Of a stretch of DNA of 35,109 nt, positions 8,159-16,612 are shown one piece after another (the stretch's first letter is position 1; every line of letters begins with the position of its first letter). Under the pieces are notes generated by a model that worked only from the letters and a program-made list of their open reading frames with translations, was not told the DNA's origin and ran no database searches. The DNA is from Verrucomicrobiota bacterium (GTDB taxonomy: Bacteria > Verrucomicrobiota > Verrucomicrobiia > Limisphaerales > JADLHS01). A program made the translations under genes and the position numbers. The stretch spans positions 1 to 35,109 of the forward strand of contig JANXWY010000035.1 in NCBI GenBank assembly GCA_025350905.1. Direction: 5' to 3'.

Positions 8159-8442
8159 AAAATTTGTTGCGAAGTAACGTTAGCGGACAGGCCGGCGAAG
8201 AAAAGTAAAAAAGGTGGCCCCGGCAAAATTCCCGGCGTCGGCGCAGCTTGACGCGATAAGGCCGAGGGAAAAGAAAACCGCGCCTCCTGGCCGTCCCTCC
8301 CGAGTGTTGTGAAGGGTCAGCCATCATCGGTGACGGGATACCTCTCGGCCTGCGACGCAAGGGGCCGATAACGCGGTCGGCGATGGATTCTGGCCGCCGG
8401 CGCAGTTGGTCTCTCCCCACCCCCACGTCAGCCAAGCGTGAC

Positions 8443-11400
8443 TTATGGGGACTCCACGGCGCGGAAAAATCTCAGCGGAGAACTCTTCGTATCCAGGATA
8501 TCCAACCGAAGATAACCATTGCTCAGCACCAGCGAGTCGGGCAGTGGACTCCAGCTCGCAAACGGCAACGCGACATTGGTCGTGGCGTAGATCCGAATGT
8601 GCGCCGCCCGCTCGGCGGTGAGCGGGCAATTGTCGGAGCTTCCGAGAAATATCGGCAGCCCTCCGGCACTGGGCGGGCCGAAGGGCAGGAAGCGCAGGCG
8701 CGACCCGAGCGAGGCACTGGCGCTGAAGGCGCGGCCGTAGGGGTTGGCAACCACCACACTGTAATTGCCCACGTTGGCGGGTTGCACCTCAACCGTGAGC
8801 GCGCTGGCGGTCTGGCCGGGGAGATTGATCCTGTCCCGGCGCCACTGGTAGCTCAAGGGTTCGCCGCCGACCGCCGCGACGCTGTAAGTCACGAACGAGC
8901 CCACTTCACCAATTTGATTCACGGGATTCGTGACAATGGTGGGCGCGCATCTGCCGGCCCATAAGAGCGAGTTGGCCATAATGCGGGCGCCGTCCGTGCC
9001 GGCGACCCAACCACCACCCAGGGCATCGCTGGACGGCGGATAAAAATTCAGTCCGACTAATCGGCCGGCGGTTGGCTCCTTGGTGCCAACGAGCGGCTGC
9101 CCGTTACTCCAGTGTCCGATCAGGGTGGCCCCCGCAGCGAGGCTGAGCGGACTGTTGTGGTAGCTCGAAGTCCCTCCATTAAACGAGGCGACGCCGGCGA
9201 GAATGGGATGCAAGGGTAGGTCCGGGATCAGCGTCAGATTGAACCCACTGTTCTGGGTTGCGGGAGTAAACGGCAAATAACCGCCGGTGGCGAGCCGACC
9301 CTGGATGGACAGCCCGCCGGAATTGTAGTAGGCGAAAGTGCCCAGGACGACTCCGCCGCCCTGATCCATGTAATCGGCCAGCGCGTTGCCGAGATTGGTG
9401 TTGTTGTTGAAACCGGCATCGGAGTAAACCAACACCGCCTGATAGCGGCGCAGGTCGGCGAGGGTCGGCACGGGATTGCCGGCGGTCACCAGGTAAGCAT
9501 CAACTTGTGCCCCCGGCCCGGCGCCTTGAATTTTGGTTTGCACATCCGTGTTCCAGGTGGCGACCCCGGGCGCACCATAGACTGCCAGTTTTTCGCCGCT
9601 ACAAACGTCGTACCCGCGCCATGGTCCACTGGAAGCATCGACCACAAATACTTTTCCGTTGCAATAGCTGAAACTGTACGCGGAATCAAAATTGACTCCC
9701 GCTCCGGCCAGAGCGGACTGCATCACACGGTTGCCGGACGTGTCCCAAACCGAAAGGACGCCGTTGCCACTGTAGGTCAGCCAAAAGCCGCCCACGGCGG
9801 CGATGCCGCGATTCTGCGGCGAGCTGTTTTCGCCGCTTACGGCGCCAAATCCCTGCAGGCTGACGTTGCCGAGATACGTTCCGTTGGTGCTCCAAAGGGA
9901 AACCACGCCTCCGCTCATGGCAATGAATTCGGTGCCGGCGCCGTTCAACACCACGGACGATTGCAAATCGAGGGTCCCACCCGTGAGCGTGATGCCGGAA
10001 TTCACGAATATGCCGGGCCCGGTCTGGCGGTAAATCGTGGCATCATTGAAGGCGCGAGCCAGGACGTTACCGTTTTGGTCGGTGAAGACCGACCGGAAAT
10101 CGAGTCCGGGCGAAAAAGTGGCCAGGAGTCCGCCCGCCGCATCGTAGCGCGCGAAACGCACTCCGCCCGAACTACCGCCCGAGCAGGACCAGTAATTGGT
10201 GCCATCAAACGCAAGGCCGGTCGCGGCCGCGCCGAGTCCATCCGTGAAAATCTGGTTGGCGAAGTAATTCGACCGAAAGGAACACCCGCCGCTGATGATC
10301 ACCGGCACCGACGGCATGATAATCGACACGTTGGTGGCGGTGCTGGCGCCGCAACCGGAGGCATTGAAGACGGTCAAGCCCAGCGTCACGTTGCCGGCGG
10401 CGCCGGCGGTGTAGGTGATGGTTGGTTGATTCACCGGGCTCGTAATCGTTCCATTGCTGATGGTCCAAGCGTAGGCGGCGTAACCCGGCGGACCGCTGGC
10501 CGTATTGCCCGAGGACGAGGTGCAAACATTTGCCGGGACCGCGGCGATGGTCGGCGTCGGAACGGCGTTGAGGAAGGTGATCGTGGGATCATTCGCGCCG
10601 GCCACCGCCGGGTCATCCGTGAGTACATTCCCAAAGTTGGCGCCGGAAATGTTTCCCTGGTTGACCAGCTGACATACGCCAGCCGGCCAAGGTTTGTTGA
10701 TGGTGACCAGAAAAGTGATCGTGATGGATTTTCCCGCCGGGAGCGTTCCGATGGCTAGCGGAGTGAATACGAACTGGGTCCGCCTGATGGCCCCGGGGAG
10801 GGCGCCCGCGGCCTGGCCGGGGGCGGGCACCCGTCGTTCGCCCGTCGTGAGCGAACCATACATCAAGTTGTTGCGGAACCGGTCCTCGGTCAGATCCGCC
10901 AAGCCTGCCGCATGCCCCAGCTCGTGCAGGACGGTTGTCAGCAAATCAATGCGGCCGGCGGCCACGTTTGGGAGCGCAGGGGCATCGTCGGTCTTGGAAA
11001 CCCAGACGTTGAATTCGGCGTCCTCCTCGGGCGTGGGATCAATGAACCAGCCGCGGCCCGCGGCTGCGCGGTCAAGTTGCACATGGCCTTCGGAGGATGC
11101 CCCAAGACACCAGCCTCCGAGCTCAGTGAGTTCGAACGTCACGCGATTAACGGCCGCGAGTTGTGGCTCCGTGAGGCCCGCGGCCTGCCAGCGTAGTTTG
11201 GCCGCGACGATGATTCGGCTGAGTGCCTTTTCATCGAGCACGGATTCCGCGCGGGACACGGTTGGAGCGGGCTCGACGCGGTTGTCGCCTGGGAAAGGTG
11301 CCGTTTGCGAAGCCGCCGAAACGGCGGCCGTCGCGGGCAGGCTTCCGGCCGCCCCGTCGACCGCGGCGAGGAGGGGCAACACACAGGGCGAGCCGCCTTG

Positions 11401-13809
11401 GAAGCCGCCGCCGCGGCCACTCACGGAAGCCGCGCCATCCGGCAAGCCGAGGTTGTTGCCTTGCACGAAGGCAATGACCGTGCTCGAATCGTTCGCGGCG
11501 CCGGCATAGCCCGGCAGCTTGATCGTGGTGTTGAAACGCTGGCGCAAATTGAAATCATCGCCGGCGAGCGGGCCACTTCCGGCGAGGGTGTTGTTGCGAA
11601 TGTCCAGACAGGCAAAATTCGCGTCGGCCGCCGCCGCCCCGAGGTTGACTTGCAATCCGTTCAATCCGAACACATCCGGCTGGGCGATGGTGTTGTTGAG
11701 GATCGTGGCGTTGAGAGTACTGGCCCCGTCATTCGCTCGCACGTAGATGCCGTTTTCGTTGTAGCGATAGATGGTGTTGTGTTCAATCCGGGTGGTGTGG
11801 TTGCCGGTCCCGCTGCTGGTCACTTGGAGGCCGCTGGCCTGGGCGGACCCGGAGTTGGTCACACCGGAAACCCCAATAGTGTTGTTGGAAATCGTGCCGG
11901 AGAAATTTCCGCCGCCCGTGCCTTTGAAAACGTTGAGCGCTATGCCTTGCGCATCGCGGAAGGTATTATTGGAAATGTCATAAGTCACCGTGACCGCCGA
12001 GCCGGCCCCGCCGCCCGAGAAGGTGGTGCCGCCGGCGGCGCTGACGATACTCGGATGGCTGTTGGAAAAGGCGTTGCCGACGATGACCCAGTTCATCACG
12101 GCGTTGTTGAGTGCGTTGCATTGCAGCAAATCCCCGCGTGCGCTGGTAAAGACACAGTTACTGACGGTCACGTTGAGCACCGCTGTACCGCTCGCCTCCA
12201 CTAAAACGCTATCGTCACCCAGCGCGGTACTGTTGGCGCCAAAAGTGGTGTTCTCCAGGGTCAGGCGGTTCAACGCGCCGCTGCCATTGGTGACGCGCAC
12301 ATTATCCTCCAGCCCACCCGCGATATTGCACCCGGAAATCAACGCGGCGCCGAGCAGATCCGAAAAGCTCAGACTGCCTTCCGCAAACGCGGCGCTCGTG
12401 CCGTTGACGCCTTCGACCGTACTCGCGAGCAGATTGAAGCCCGTGACACTAGTGCCGCGGATGGCGAAATTGGGATGATCGCGCAGCGCCATGGAGGTGA
12501 GCGAAACTCCACTGGCGTTGCTAAGATAGACGCCGCAGCCGTCCGCCGAACCGTCCGCACCGATCGTATTTTGAATGGCCCCGCCCGAACCGGGCGGGCC
12601 GAGGCCCGTGACCGCAAAACTTCCGGTGGTGTTAACCAGCTTGATGCCGTTGGCGCCTCCACTGGACGAAACACTGGTGAACGTGGCCGCCAGGTCACCG
12701 CCCGCCAGGTTGATCGCAACCCCCGCGGTGTTGGTGACGGATGTGTCGGTGACCGCCAGATTGCCCACGCTGACGCCGAGCAACGCTGTGCCGCCGGCGT
12801 TGCTGAGGTTCAACCCGCGCACCAAATTACCGGTACTCAAGACGAGGTTATTGCCAGAAGCACTCACGGTCGGGCGGCCGCCACCGGTGGCTGGGAATGG
12901 CAGGCTGCCGGACGGGGGCGTTAGACCGGTGATGGCGACCAACGAAGCGGTCGCTCCCTGGCCAATCAGCTTCTGGTTGGTCTTTAGGCTCAAGCCGCCG
13001 GCATAGCTGCCGCTGTAGACAAAAATATTATCGCCGGGGTCGCTGGCGGCAAGCGTGTTGAAACTACCGGCGCCGGTCAGCGCGTTAAAGGGTGAGGTGA
13101 GTCGGCCATCGCCACCAGGCGCGGCAGCGCTGTTCACGAACCAGATCATTCCGCTCACCGTGATGAAAACCGTCGCCGTATCCGTGCCGGCGGGCGAGTC
13201 ATTGTCGTTGAGTGTGTAGGGAAACGTGTCCGAGCCCTCAAAGCCGGGAGGCGGATTGTAGGTGAACGAACCGTCGGCATTGAGAGCCACGTCACCGCCC
13301 TTGGTGCTCGCGCCGGTGTACGGCGTCACCGTCAGCGCCGGGCCAATTCCGTCCGGGTCGATGTCATTGGCGAGCACGCCGGGAGCGGCGATGCTGATCT
13401 GGACGTTGCCGAGGGCGGAATAATTGTCATCGCGGGCAAGGGGCGTCGTCATTACCGAGCCCGAAATCAGGGTGGTGTTGGTGTCGAGGAGGTCGCTGAA
13501 CACCACCCCGAGGGCGTCCGTTGTGCCAAAATTGCTGATGACCACGGTAAACTTGAGGGTGTCACCGGGGTCGGGTTGGGCGTTGCTGTTGTTGTCGACA
13601 ACCAACTGGTAAGTCTTGGTCGCGGCGATGGCGGGCGCGAGTTGGCCGTGAGCAGGCAAGAGAAAAATGATGAGGCCGATAATCGTGATCGCCATCATGG
13701 CCCACCACGGACTCGGCGCGGGGAGCCACATCCCCTGCCCCGCGTCGCCGGCCGCAAATCTCAGCTGCGAATCATTGACGCCGTCCCTGCGGGTCGAAAA
13801 AGTTGTCAT
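8443..13809 (-). CDS. giant multidomain surface protein (DUF11, beta-helix, zincin-like, PKD, Ig)
   Basis: A 1788-residue protein that is probably exported. It starts with an unusual ~37-residue extension before a hydrophobic segment (about 38-56, ending PAHGQLA). Approximate order: DUF11-like repeat (65-125); cadherin-like segment with VLANDIDPDG (125-218); long Gly/Asn/Thr-rich parallel beta-helix (220-830); zincin-like domain with HELGHAAGLAD (H962, E963, H966, D972); second DUF11-like piece (1015-1060); PKD domain (about 1085-1170); propeller-like region (1180-1400); an amidotransferase/ThuA-like segment (1430-1620); Ig-like domain (1630-1710); and a C-terminal tail ending RFFRAVESP. There is no autotransporter barrel and no PEP-CTERM or IPTL-CTERM tail, so the anchoring mode is unknown. 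The ATG overlaps the GNAT stop by four bases, indicating coupling to the tail-collar cluster. Domain assignments are by eye. Confidence 0.88.
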   Translation of the reverse strand: MTTFSTRRDGVNDSQLRFAAGDAGQGMWLPAPSPWWAMMAITIIGLIIFLLPAHGQLAPAIAATKTYQLVVDNNSNAQPDPGDTLKFTVVISNFGTTDALGVVFSDLLDTNTTLISGSVMTTPLARDDNYSALGNVQISIAAPGVLANDIDPDGIGPALTVTPYTGASTKGGDVALNADGSFTYNPPPGFEGSDTFPYTLNDNDSPAGTDTATVFITVSGMIWFVNSAAAPGGDGRLTSPFNALTGAGSFNTLAASDPGDNIFVYSGSYAGGLSLKTNQKLIGQGATASLVAITGLTPPSGSLPFPATGGGRPTVSASGNNLVLSTGNLVRGLNLSNAGGTALLGVSVGNLAVTDTSVTNTAGVAINLAGGDLAATFTSVSSSGGANGIKLVNTTGSFAVTGLGPPGSGGAIQNTIGADGSADGCGVYLSNASGVSLTSMALRDHPNFAIRGTSVTGFNLLASTVEGVNGTSAAFAEGSLSFSDLLGAALISGCNIAGGLEDNVRVTNGSGALNRLTLENTTFGANSTALGDDSVLVEASGTAVLNVTVSNCVFTSARGDLLQCNALNNAVMNWVIVGNAFSNSHPSIVSAAGGTTFSGGGAGSAVTVTYDISNNTFRDAQGIALNVFKGTGGGNFSGTISNNTIGVSGVTNSGSAQASGLQVTSSGTGNHTTRIEHNTIYRYNENGIYVRANDGASTLNATILNNTIAQPDVFGLNGLQVNLGAAAADANFACLDIRNNTLAGSGPLAGDDFNLRQRFNTTIKLPGYAGAANDSSTVIAFVQGNNLGLPDGAASVSGRGGGFQGGSPCVLPLLAAVDGAAGSLPATAAVSAASQTAPFPGDNRVEPAPTVSRAESVLDEKALSRIIVAAKLRWQAAGLTEPQLAAVNRVTFELTELGGWCLGASSEGHVQLDRAAAGRGWFIDPTPEEDAEFNVWVSKTDDAPALPNVAAGRIDLLTTVLHELGHAAGLADLTEDRFRNNLMYGSLTTGERRVPAPGQAAGALPGAIRRTQFVFTPLAIGTLPAGKSITITFLVTINKPWPAGVCQLVNQGNISGANFGNVLTDDPAVAGANDPTITFLNAVPTPTIAAVPANVCTSSSGNTASGPPGYAAYAWTISNGTITSPVNQPTITYTAGAAGNVTLGLTVFNASGCGASTATNVSIIMPSVPVIISGGCSFRSNYFANQIFTDGLGAAATGLAFDGTNYWSCSGGSSGGVRFARYDAAGGLLATFSPGLDFRSVFTDQNGNVLARAFNDATIYRQTGPGIFVNSGITLTGGTLDLQSSVVLNGAGTEFIAMSGGVVSLWSTNGTYLGNVSLQGFGAVSGENSSPQNRGIAAVGGFWLTYSGNGVLSVWDTSGNRVMQSALAGAGVNFDSAYSFSYCNGKVFVVDASSGPWRGYDVCSGEKLAVYGAPGVATWNTDVQTKIQGAGPGAQVDAYLVTAGNPVPTLADLRRYQAVLVYSDAGFNNNTNLGNALADYMDQGGGVVLGTFAYYNSGGLSIQGRLATGGYLPFTPATQNSGFNLTLIPDLPLHPILAGVASFNGGTSSYHNSPLSLAAGATLIGHWSNGQPLVGTKEPTAGRLVGLNFYPPSSDALGGGWVAGTDGARIMANSLLWAGRCAPTIVTNPVNQIGEVGSFVTYSVAAVGGEPLSYQWRRDRINLPGQTASALTVEVQPANVGNYSVVVANPYGRAFSASASLGSRLRFLPFGPPSAGGLPIFLGSSDNCPLTAERAAHIRIYATTNVALPFASWSPLPDSLVLSNGYLRLDILDTKSSPLRFFRAVESP

Positions 13810-14342
13810 TGATTTAGGTTAATCGCGCCCGTGGGGACAGCGGGAACACCGGCGGGGAGCCAATGCAGCAGATGGTAAACGCCGTTATCCGCGACCCGTC
13901 GGAAGCCGAGTCGTTTGTACAATTGGAGTGCCGGATTGAAAGCCTCCACATGAATCGTGACCCGGCTACCCGAGCGCTCGCCCTCGGCCAGAATCTCCCG
14001 CAGCAGTTGCGTGCCTATACCCCGCCGCCGATAACCCGGCAAAAGCGCGAGTTCCATAATGCGAATCTCGGCATCCCGACGATGCAGGTACAGCCGACCT
14101 ACAGGCTCTCCGCCAGCCAGAATGACCTGAAATTCGGCGCCAGGATATTCCGACTCGTAGTAACGGCGCTGGGCATGGAACTGAGTCTCCAGAAAGCTGT
14201 GCTTTTGTTGCTCGCTCCAACCAACCACCGCCAATTCTTCGAGCCGCGTGCTTACGTAAACCGCCACCAAAAACGGCTCATCGGCGGGGCGTAAAGGCCG
14301 AAGCGTAACTGATTCGTGCTGGGTCGCGGGGGTGAGGTTCAT
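13806..14342 (-). CDS. GNAT-family N-acetyltransferase
   Basis: A 178-residue acetyltransferase of the GNAT fold, which transfers an acetyl group from acetyl-CoA to an amine; the substrate is unknown. It begins with a typical strand (VTLRPLRPADEPFLVAVY). It has the acetyl-CoA pyrophosphate loop RRRGIGT within ELALLPGYRRRGIGTQLL (about 116-133), and a later NPALQLYKRLGFRRV block characteristic of the fold. It lies 33 bases after the third tail-collar gene, and its TGA overlaps the ATG of the giant surface-protein gene. It is therefore cotranscribed with them and may modify one of the cluster's proteins. That role is inference; many GNAT enzymes act on small molecules. Confidence 0.9.
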   Translation of the reverse strand: MNLTPATQHESVTLRPLRPADEPFLVAVYVSTRLEELAVVGWSEQQKHSFLETQFHAQRRYYESEYPGAEFQVILAGGEPVGRLYLHRRDAEIRIMELALLPGYRRRGIGTQLLREILAEGERSGSRVTIHVEAFNPALQLYKRLGFRRVADNGVYHLLHWLPAGVPAVPTGAINLNQ

Positions 14343-14375
14343 GGCGCAGCCAGTCCGTTCGTTCGCGGGAGCGCT

Positions 14376-14900
14376 TCAAGTTCGCGGGGGAAACACACCT
14401 TGCAAGGCGATGCAGAAGTTAAAAGTGAGGTAAGGCATCATGTTGTTGTGCGGCAGGCCGCCGCCGACCACGGTGAGTGATTGGGGCGCGAGGTTCACCG
14501 GATTCGCCGGGGACTGTTGAAACGCAAACCCGCCCGACGACCTTGCGAGGGCACGGTCCGGCGCCGGCGCGTTGAGACTGGCCGCAGCGCTCACCGCCAT
14601 GAAGGTGTGGCTGTGCGCCGGCAGCTCCGATTCGAGCAAGGTGACGGATTCCGTCCCGCTCGTTTCGCCGAGGTCATGGAGCGACAAGCCCGGGCCCTGA
14701 CCCGGATGCATGGGCGCGCTGCCTTGCAGGTTTGGCAGGCCGAAATTGGTGCGCCCATCCCCGCCGTAGGTGGTGCCGAGGAGTGAAAACAGCGCCGTGT
14801 TCTGCGAGATGGGTAGCAACTGGCCATCGCAAAACGCCCAGCCCCGCGGCGCAAAGTTGAAGGGATAGATCCGAATCTCAGCTACAAATGGGTCGGCCAT
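14376..14900 (-). CDS. tail-collar domain protein (MdpB-like), copy 3 of cluster
   Basis: A 174-residue protein of the phage tail collar / microcystin-dependent protein family. The N-terminal half carries the family signature in pieces: EIRIYPFNFAPRGWAFCDGQ, LLPISQNTALFSLLGTTYGG, then FGLPNLQGSAPMHPGQGPG. The C-terminal block GGGLPHNNMMPYL and NFCIALQGVFP also recurs in its two neighbours. The fold is known as the foot domain of short phage tail fibres, where it forms trimers. A reasonable Shine-Dalgarno AAGGAT stands nine bases before the ATG at 14900. No baseplate, sheath or capsid gene is near, so this is not part of a prophage in this window. It lies ten bases after copy 2. Confidence 0.92.
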   Translation of the reverse strand: MADPFVAEIRIYPFNFAPRGWAFCDGQLLPISQNTALFSLLGTTYGGDGRTNFGLPNLQGSAPMHPGQGPGLSLHDLGETSGTESVTLLESELPAHSHTFMAVSAAASLNAPAPDRALARSSGGFAFQQSPANPVNLAPQSLTVVGGGLPHNNMMPYLTFNFCIALQGVFPPRT

Positions 14901-14910
14901 GACGATATCC

Positions 14911-15414
14911 TTAGGTTGGAGATGGAAAAATGCCGAACAGGCTGATGATGAAGTTCACGCAGAGGTACGGCTGGAAATTATCGTGGGGCTGATTCCCCCC
15001 GACCAGCGAGAGCGCAGCGGCGTTCAAGCCCGCATTGGGCACGTCGGCTTCGTACAGTGCAATCGACGGCGACTGCCCGGGCACGGCGATCACAGGGTTA
15101 GCGGTGGTGGCGAGGTTGGCAGAAGCCAGCAAAAGATGAGCGTGTATGGGCATCTGGTTTGAGTTGAGTGCAACCGATTCTGTCCCGCCGGCCTGGGCCA
15201 AAACAAACCCGTTGCCATAATGTATCGGAAGCCGTCCGCGCAGGTCTGGCAGTCCAAAAGTGCTTTGGCCATCGCCACCGTAGGTCGTGCCGATCAACTG
15301 GAACAACGTCTCGTTGTCCACGATGGGCAGCAGTTGCCCGTCACAAAACATCCAACCCGCCGGGGCAAAATTGCCACCGAAGATTCTAATTTCTCCAATA
15401 TAGGGTTGGCCCAT
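14911..15414 (-). CDS. tail-collar domain protein (MdpB-like), copy 2 of cluster
   Basis: A 167-residue paralogue of its two neighbours. It has GEIRIFGGNFAPAGWMFCDG, LLPIVDNETLFQLIGTTYGG, FGLPDLRGRLPIHYGNG and the C-terminal blocks GGNQPHDNFQPYL and NFIISLFGIFP. The middle region, which in phage fibres carries the receptor-contacting loops, differs from the other copies (LASANLATTANPVIAVPGQ). The three proteins are therefore diverged and not recent duplicates. It has no signal peptide. Gaps are 12 bases to the upstream copy and 10 to the downstream one. Possible role: one of three subunits of a fibre tip or surface polymer; this is inference. Confidence 0.92.
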   Translation of the reverse strand: MGQPYIGEIRIFGGNFAPAGWMFCDGQLLPIVDNETLFQLIGTTYGGDGQSTFGLPDLRGRLPIHYGNGFVLAQAGGTESVALNSNQMPIHAHLLLASANLATTANPVIAVPGQSPSIALYEADVPNAGLNAAALSLVGGNQPHDNFQPYLCVNFIISLFGIFPSPT

Positions 15415-15426
15415 GAAAGTTTCGCT

Positions 15427-15924
15427 TTAGTTTTGGCTGGGAAAAATTCCTTGCAGCGCGATGCAGAAGTTGAGGGTCAGGAACGGCTGCATGTTCGAGT
15501 GGGGTTGGCTGCCCCCGGCATTGGCAATGCTCGCCGGATGCAGAGTGGTGAGATTGGCGGGTGGGGCGTAGAGATTATTGGCGCTGGCGAGGAGGTTATT
15601 TCCCGGAACAGGTGCATCCGCATTCGTCGGCGAGGCGTGGACGCCGTGTGAATGCTGCGGGATTTCGGCCAGAGAAAGCGTATGGTTCTGCTCGCCGGCA
15701 AATTCGCCGAGCGTGTGGCCATTGCCCCGGTGGAGCGGCACGCGGCCCTGTAAATTGGGGAGCGCGAAGGTCGTCTGGCCGTTGCCGCCGTAAGTAGTGC
15801 CCAGCAGGGCAAATAAAGCCTGATTTTGATTGATCGGCAGGAGTTGTCCGTTGCAAAGCGCCCAGCCCTTCGGTGCGAAGTTGAAACTGAACACTCGAAT
15901 CTCGCTCAAAAAGGGTTCCGCCAT
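15427..15924 (-). CDS. tail-collar domain protein (MdpB-like), copy 1 of cluster
   Basis: A 165-residue protein and the first of three collar-domain genes. Signature pieces are SEIRVFSFNFAPKGWALCNG, LLPINQNQALFALLGTTYGG, FALPNLQGRVPLHRGNG, then the C-terminal GGSQPHSNMQPFL and NFCIALQGIFP. A His/Ser-rich middle stretch (LAEIPQHSHGVHASPTNA) resembles the metal- or receptor-binding loop region of phage fibre tips. The start ATG at 15924 follows the Tat-signal gene by 21 bases. It has no signal peptide, so if it reaches the surface it must use a non-Sec route or a partner. The related cyanobacterial protein MrpB/MdpB was named from microcystin work; the biochemical role remains unclear. Confidence 0.92.
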   Translation of the reverse strand: MAEPFLSEIRVFSFNFAPKGWALCNGQLLPINQNQALFALLGTTYGGNGQTTFALPNLQGRVPLHRGNGHTLGEFAGEQNHTLSLAEIPQHSHGVHASPTNADAPVPGNNLLASANNLYAPPANLTTLHPASIANAGGSQPHSNMQPFLTLNFCIALQGIFPSQN

Positions 15925-15945
15925 AGTATTGGATGCCCGCCGCCA

Positions 15946-16518
15946 TTATTCGGCGTCGTCACGAAGCTGCCGGCGCCTGGGATCCCAAGCGGGTCGGTTG
16001 AAGATCGCCTCGTAATAACACTGACTCGGATCCAAGCAACCGATCGGCACAATAAAAATCGCAAAATTCCCGACCTGCGGGTGGGCGAAAGTGTAGGTGT
16101 TCTGCGCGAGCGGAGCGGTCAACGGGCCGGCAAACAGGAGCGAGAATTTTTCGTTGCGCGCATCCTCCGCGGACGGCGACGCGGCTGGCGACGCCATCAG
16201 CGACCGGATCTCGACCAGCACGAGGGTGGTCGGGGCGCCGTGCGGCGGGCGTGCTATGAAATTGGTATTTACTTGCCGCGCGAAATTCCCCGGGCCGATC
16301 GGTTCCAGCGGCAGCGCCATCGTTCGGCCGCGCAATGGCGCGCCGAGCGCCGCCGGCACGACCGCGGCGGTAAACGCCAGGGTCGAGCAATTGACAATGA
16401 ACTGGCGGCGCGTTGGCTTCGTGGCTGGCACAATATGATCAACGGTCGCGCGCGACGGAGGCTGGTTGCCGCTGCGCAGGTTCGTCGCCTGGCCAAAGGT
16501 TGGGGTCGAGTTGTTCAC
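15946..16518 (-). CDS. DUF6916-like protein with Tat-type signal
   Basis: A 190-residue protein. Its last ~110 residues match the neighbour at 16613-16981 in layout: a segment ending in LVEIRS, then EKFSLLFAGPL, NTYTFAHPQVGNFAIFIVPIG and YYEAIFNRP. I know this type from memory as DUF6916, a family of unknown function. The N-terminus carries a twin-arginine-like motif (TRRQFIV, about residues 36-42) followed by a hydrophobic stretch ending ALGA, so export through Tat is likely. The 35 residues before the RR are long for a Tat signal; the GTG at 16518 could be upstream of the real start, but no better one is obvious. It directly precedes the three collar genes. Confidence 0.82.
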   Translation of the reverse strand: MNNSTPTFGQATNLRSGNQPPSRATVDHIVPATKPTRRQFIVNCSTLAFTAAVVPAALGAPLRGRTMALPLEPIGPGNFARQVNTNFIARPPHGAPTTLVLVEIRSLMASPAASPSAEDARNEKFSLLFAGPLTAPLAQNTYTFAHPQVGNFAIFIVPIGCLDPSQCYYEAIFNRPAWDPRRRQLRDDAE

Positions 16519-16527
16519 TAAAGCAAA

Positions 16528-16533
16528 ATTTTA
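16528..16533 (-). promoter_or_regulatory. possible internal -10 box before the Tat-signal gene
   Basis: TAAAAT (five of six to consensus) lies nine bases before the GTG at 16518, within the 94-base gap. I see no good -35 element at normal spacing, so this is a weak candidate for a secondary promoter of the collar cluster. Confidence 0.2.
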
Positions 16534-16612
16534 CTCATCCTCATCTGAGTCATGCATGCCAACTTTCGATCGCCAACTTCTGAATAGTTAGGAATCGGGT
16601 CAAGCACTTATT

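Noticed and set aside
8159-8442. Possible small gene (minus-strand frame 8136-8435)
   Set aside because: Arg-rich, no motif, overlaps the xylose isomerase start; no ribosome-binding site.
9505-10758. 417-codon plus-strand open frame
   Set aside because: Antisense to the giant surface-protein gene; Arg/Gly/His-rich shadow.
14376-15924. Prophage or contractile-tail remnant
   Set aside because: Only collar-domain genes are present; no sheath, tube, baseplate, spike or AAA+ gene within the window.
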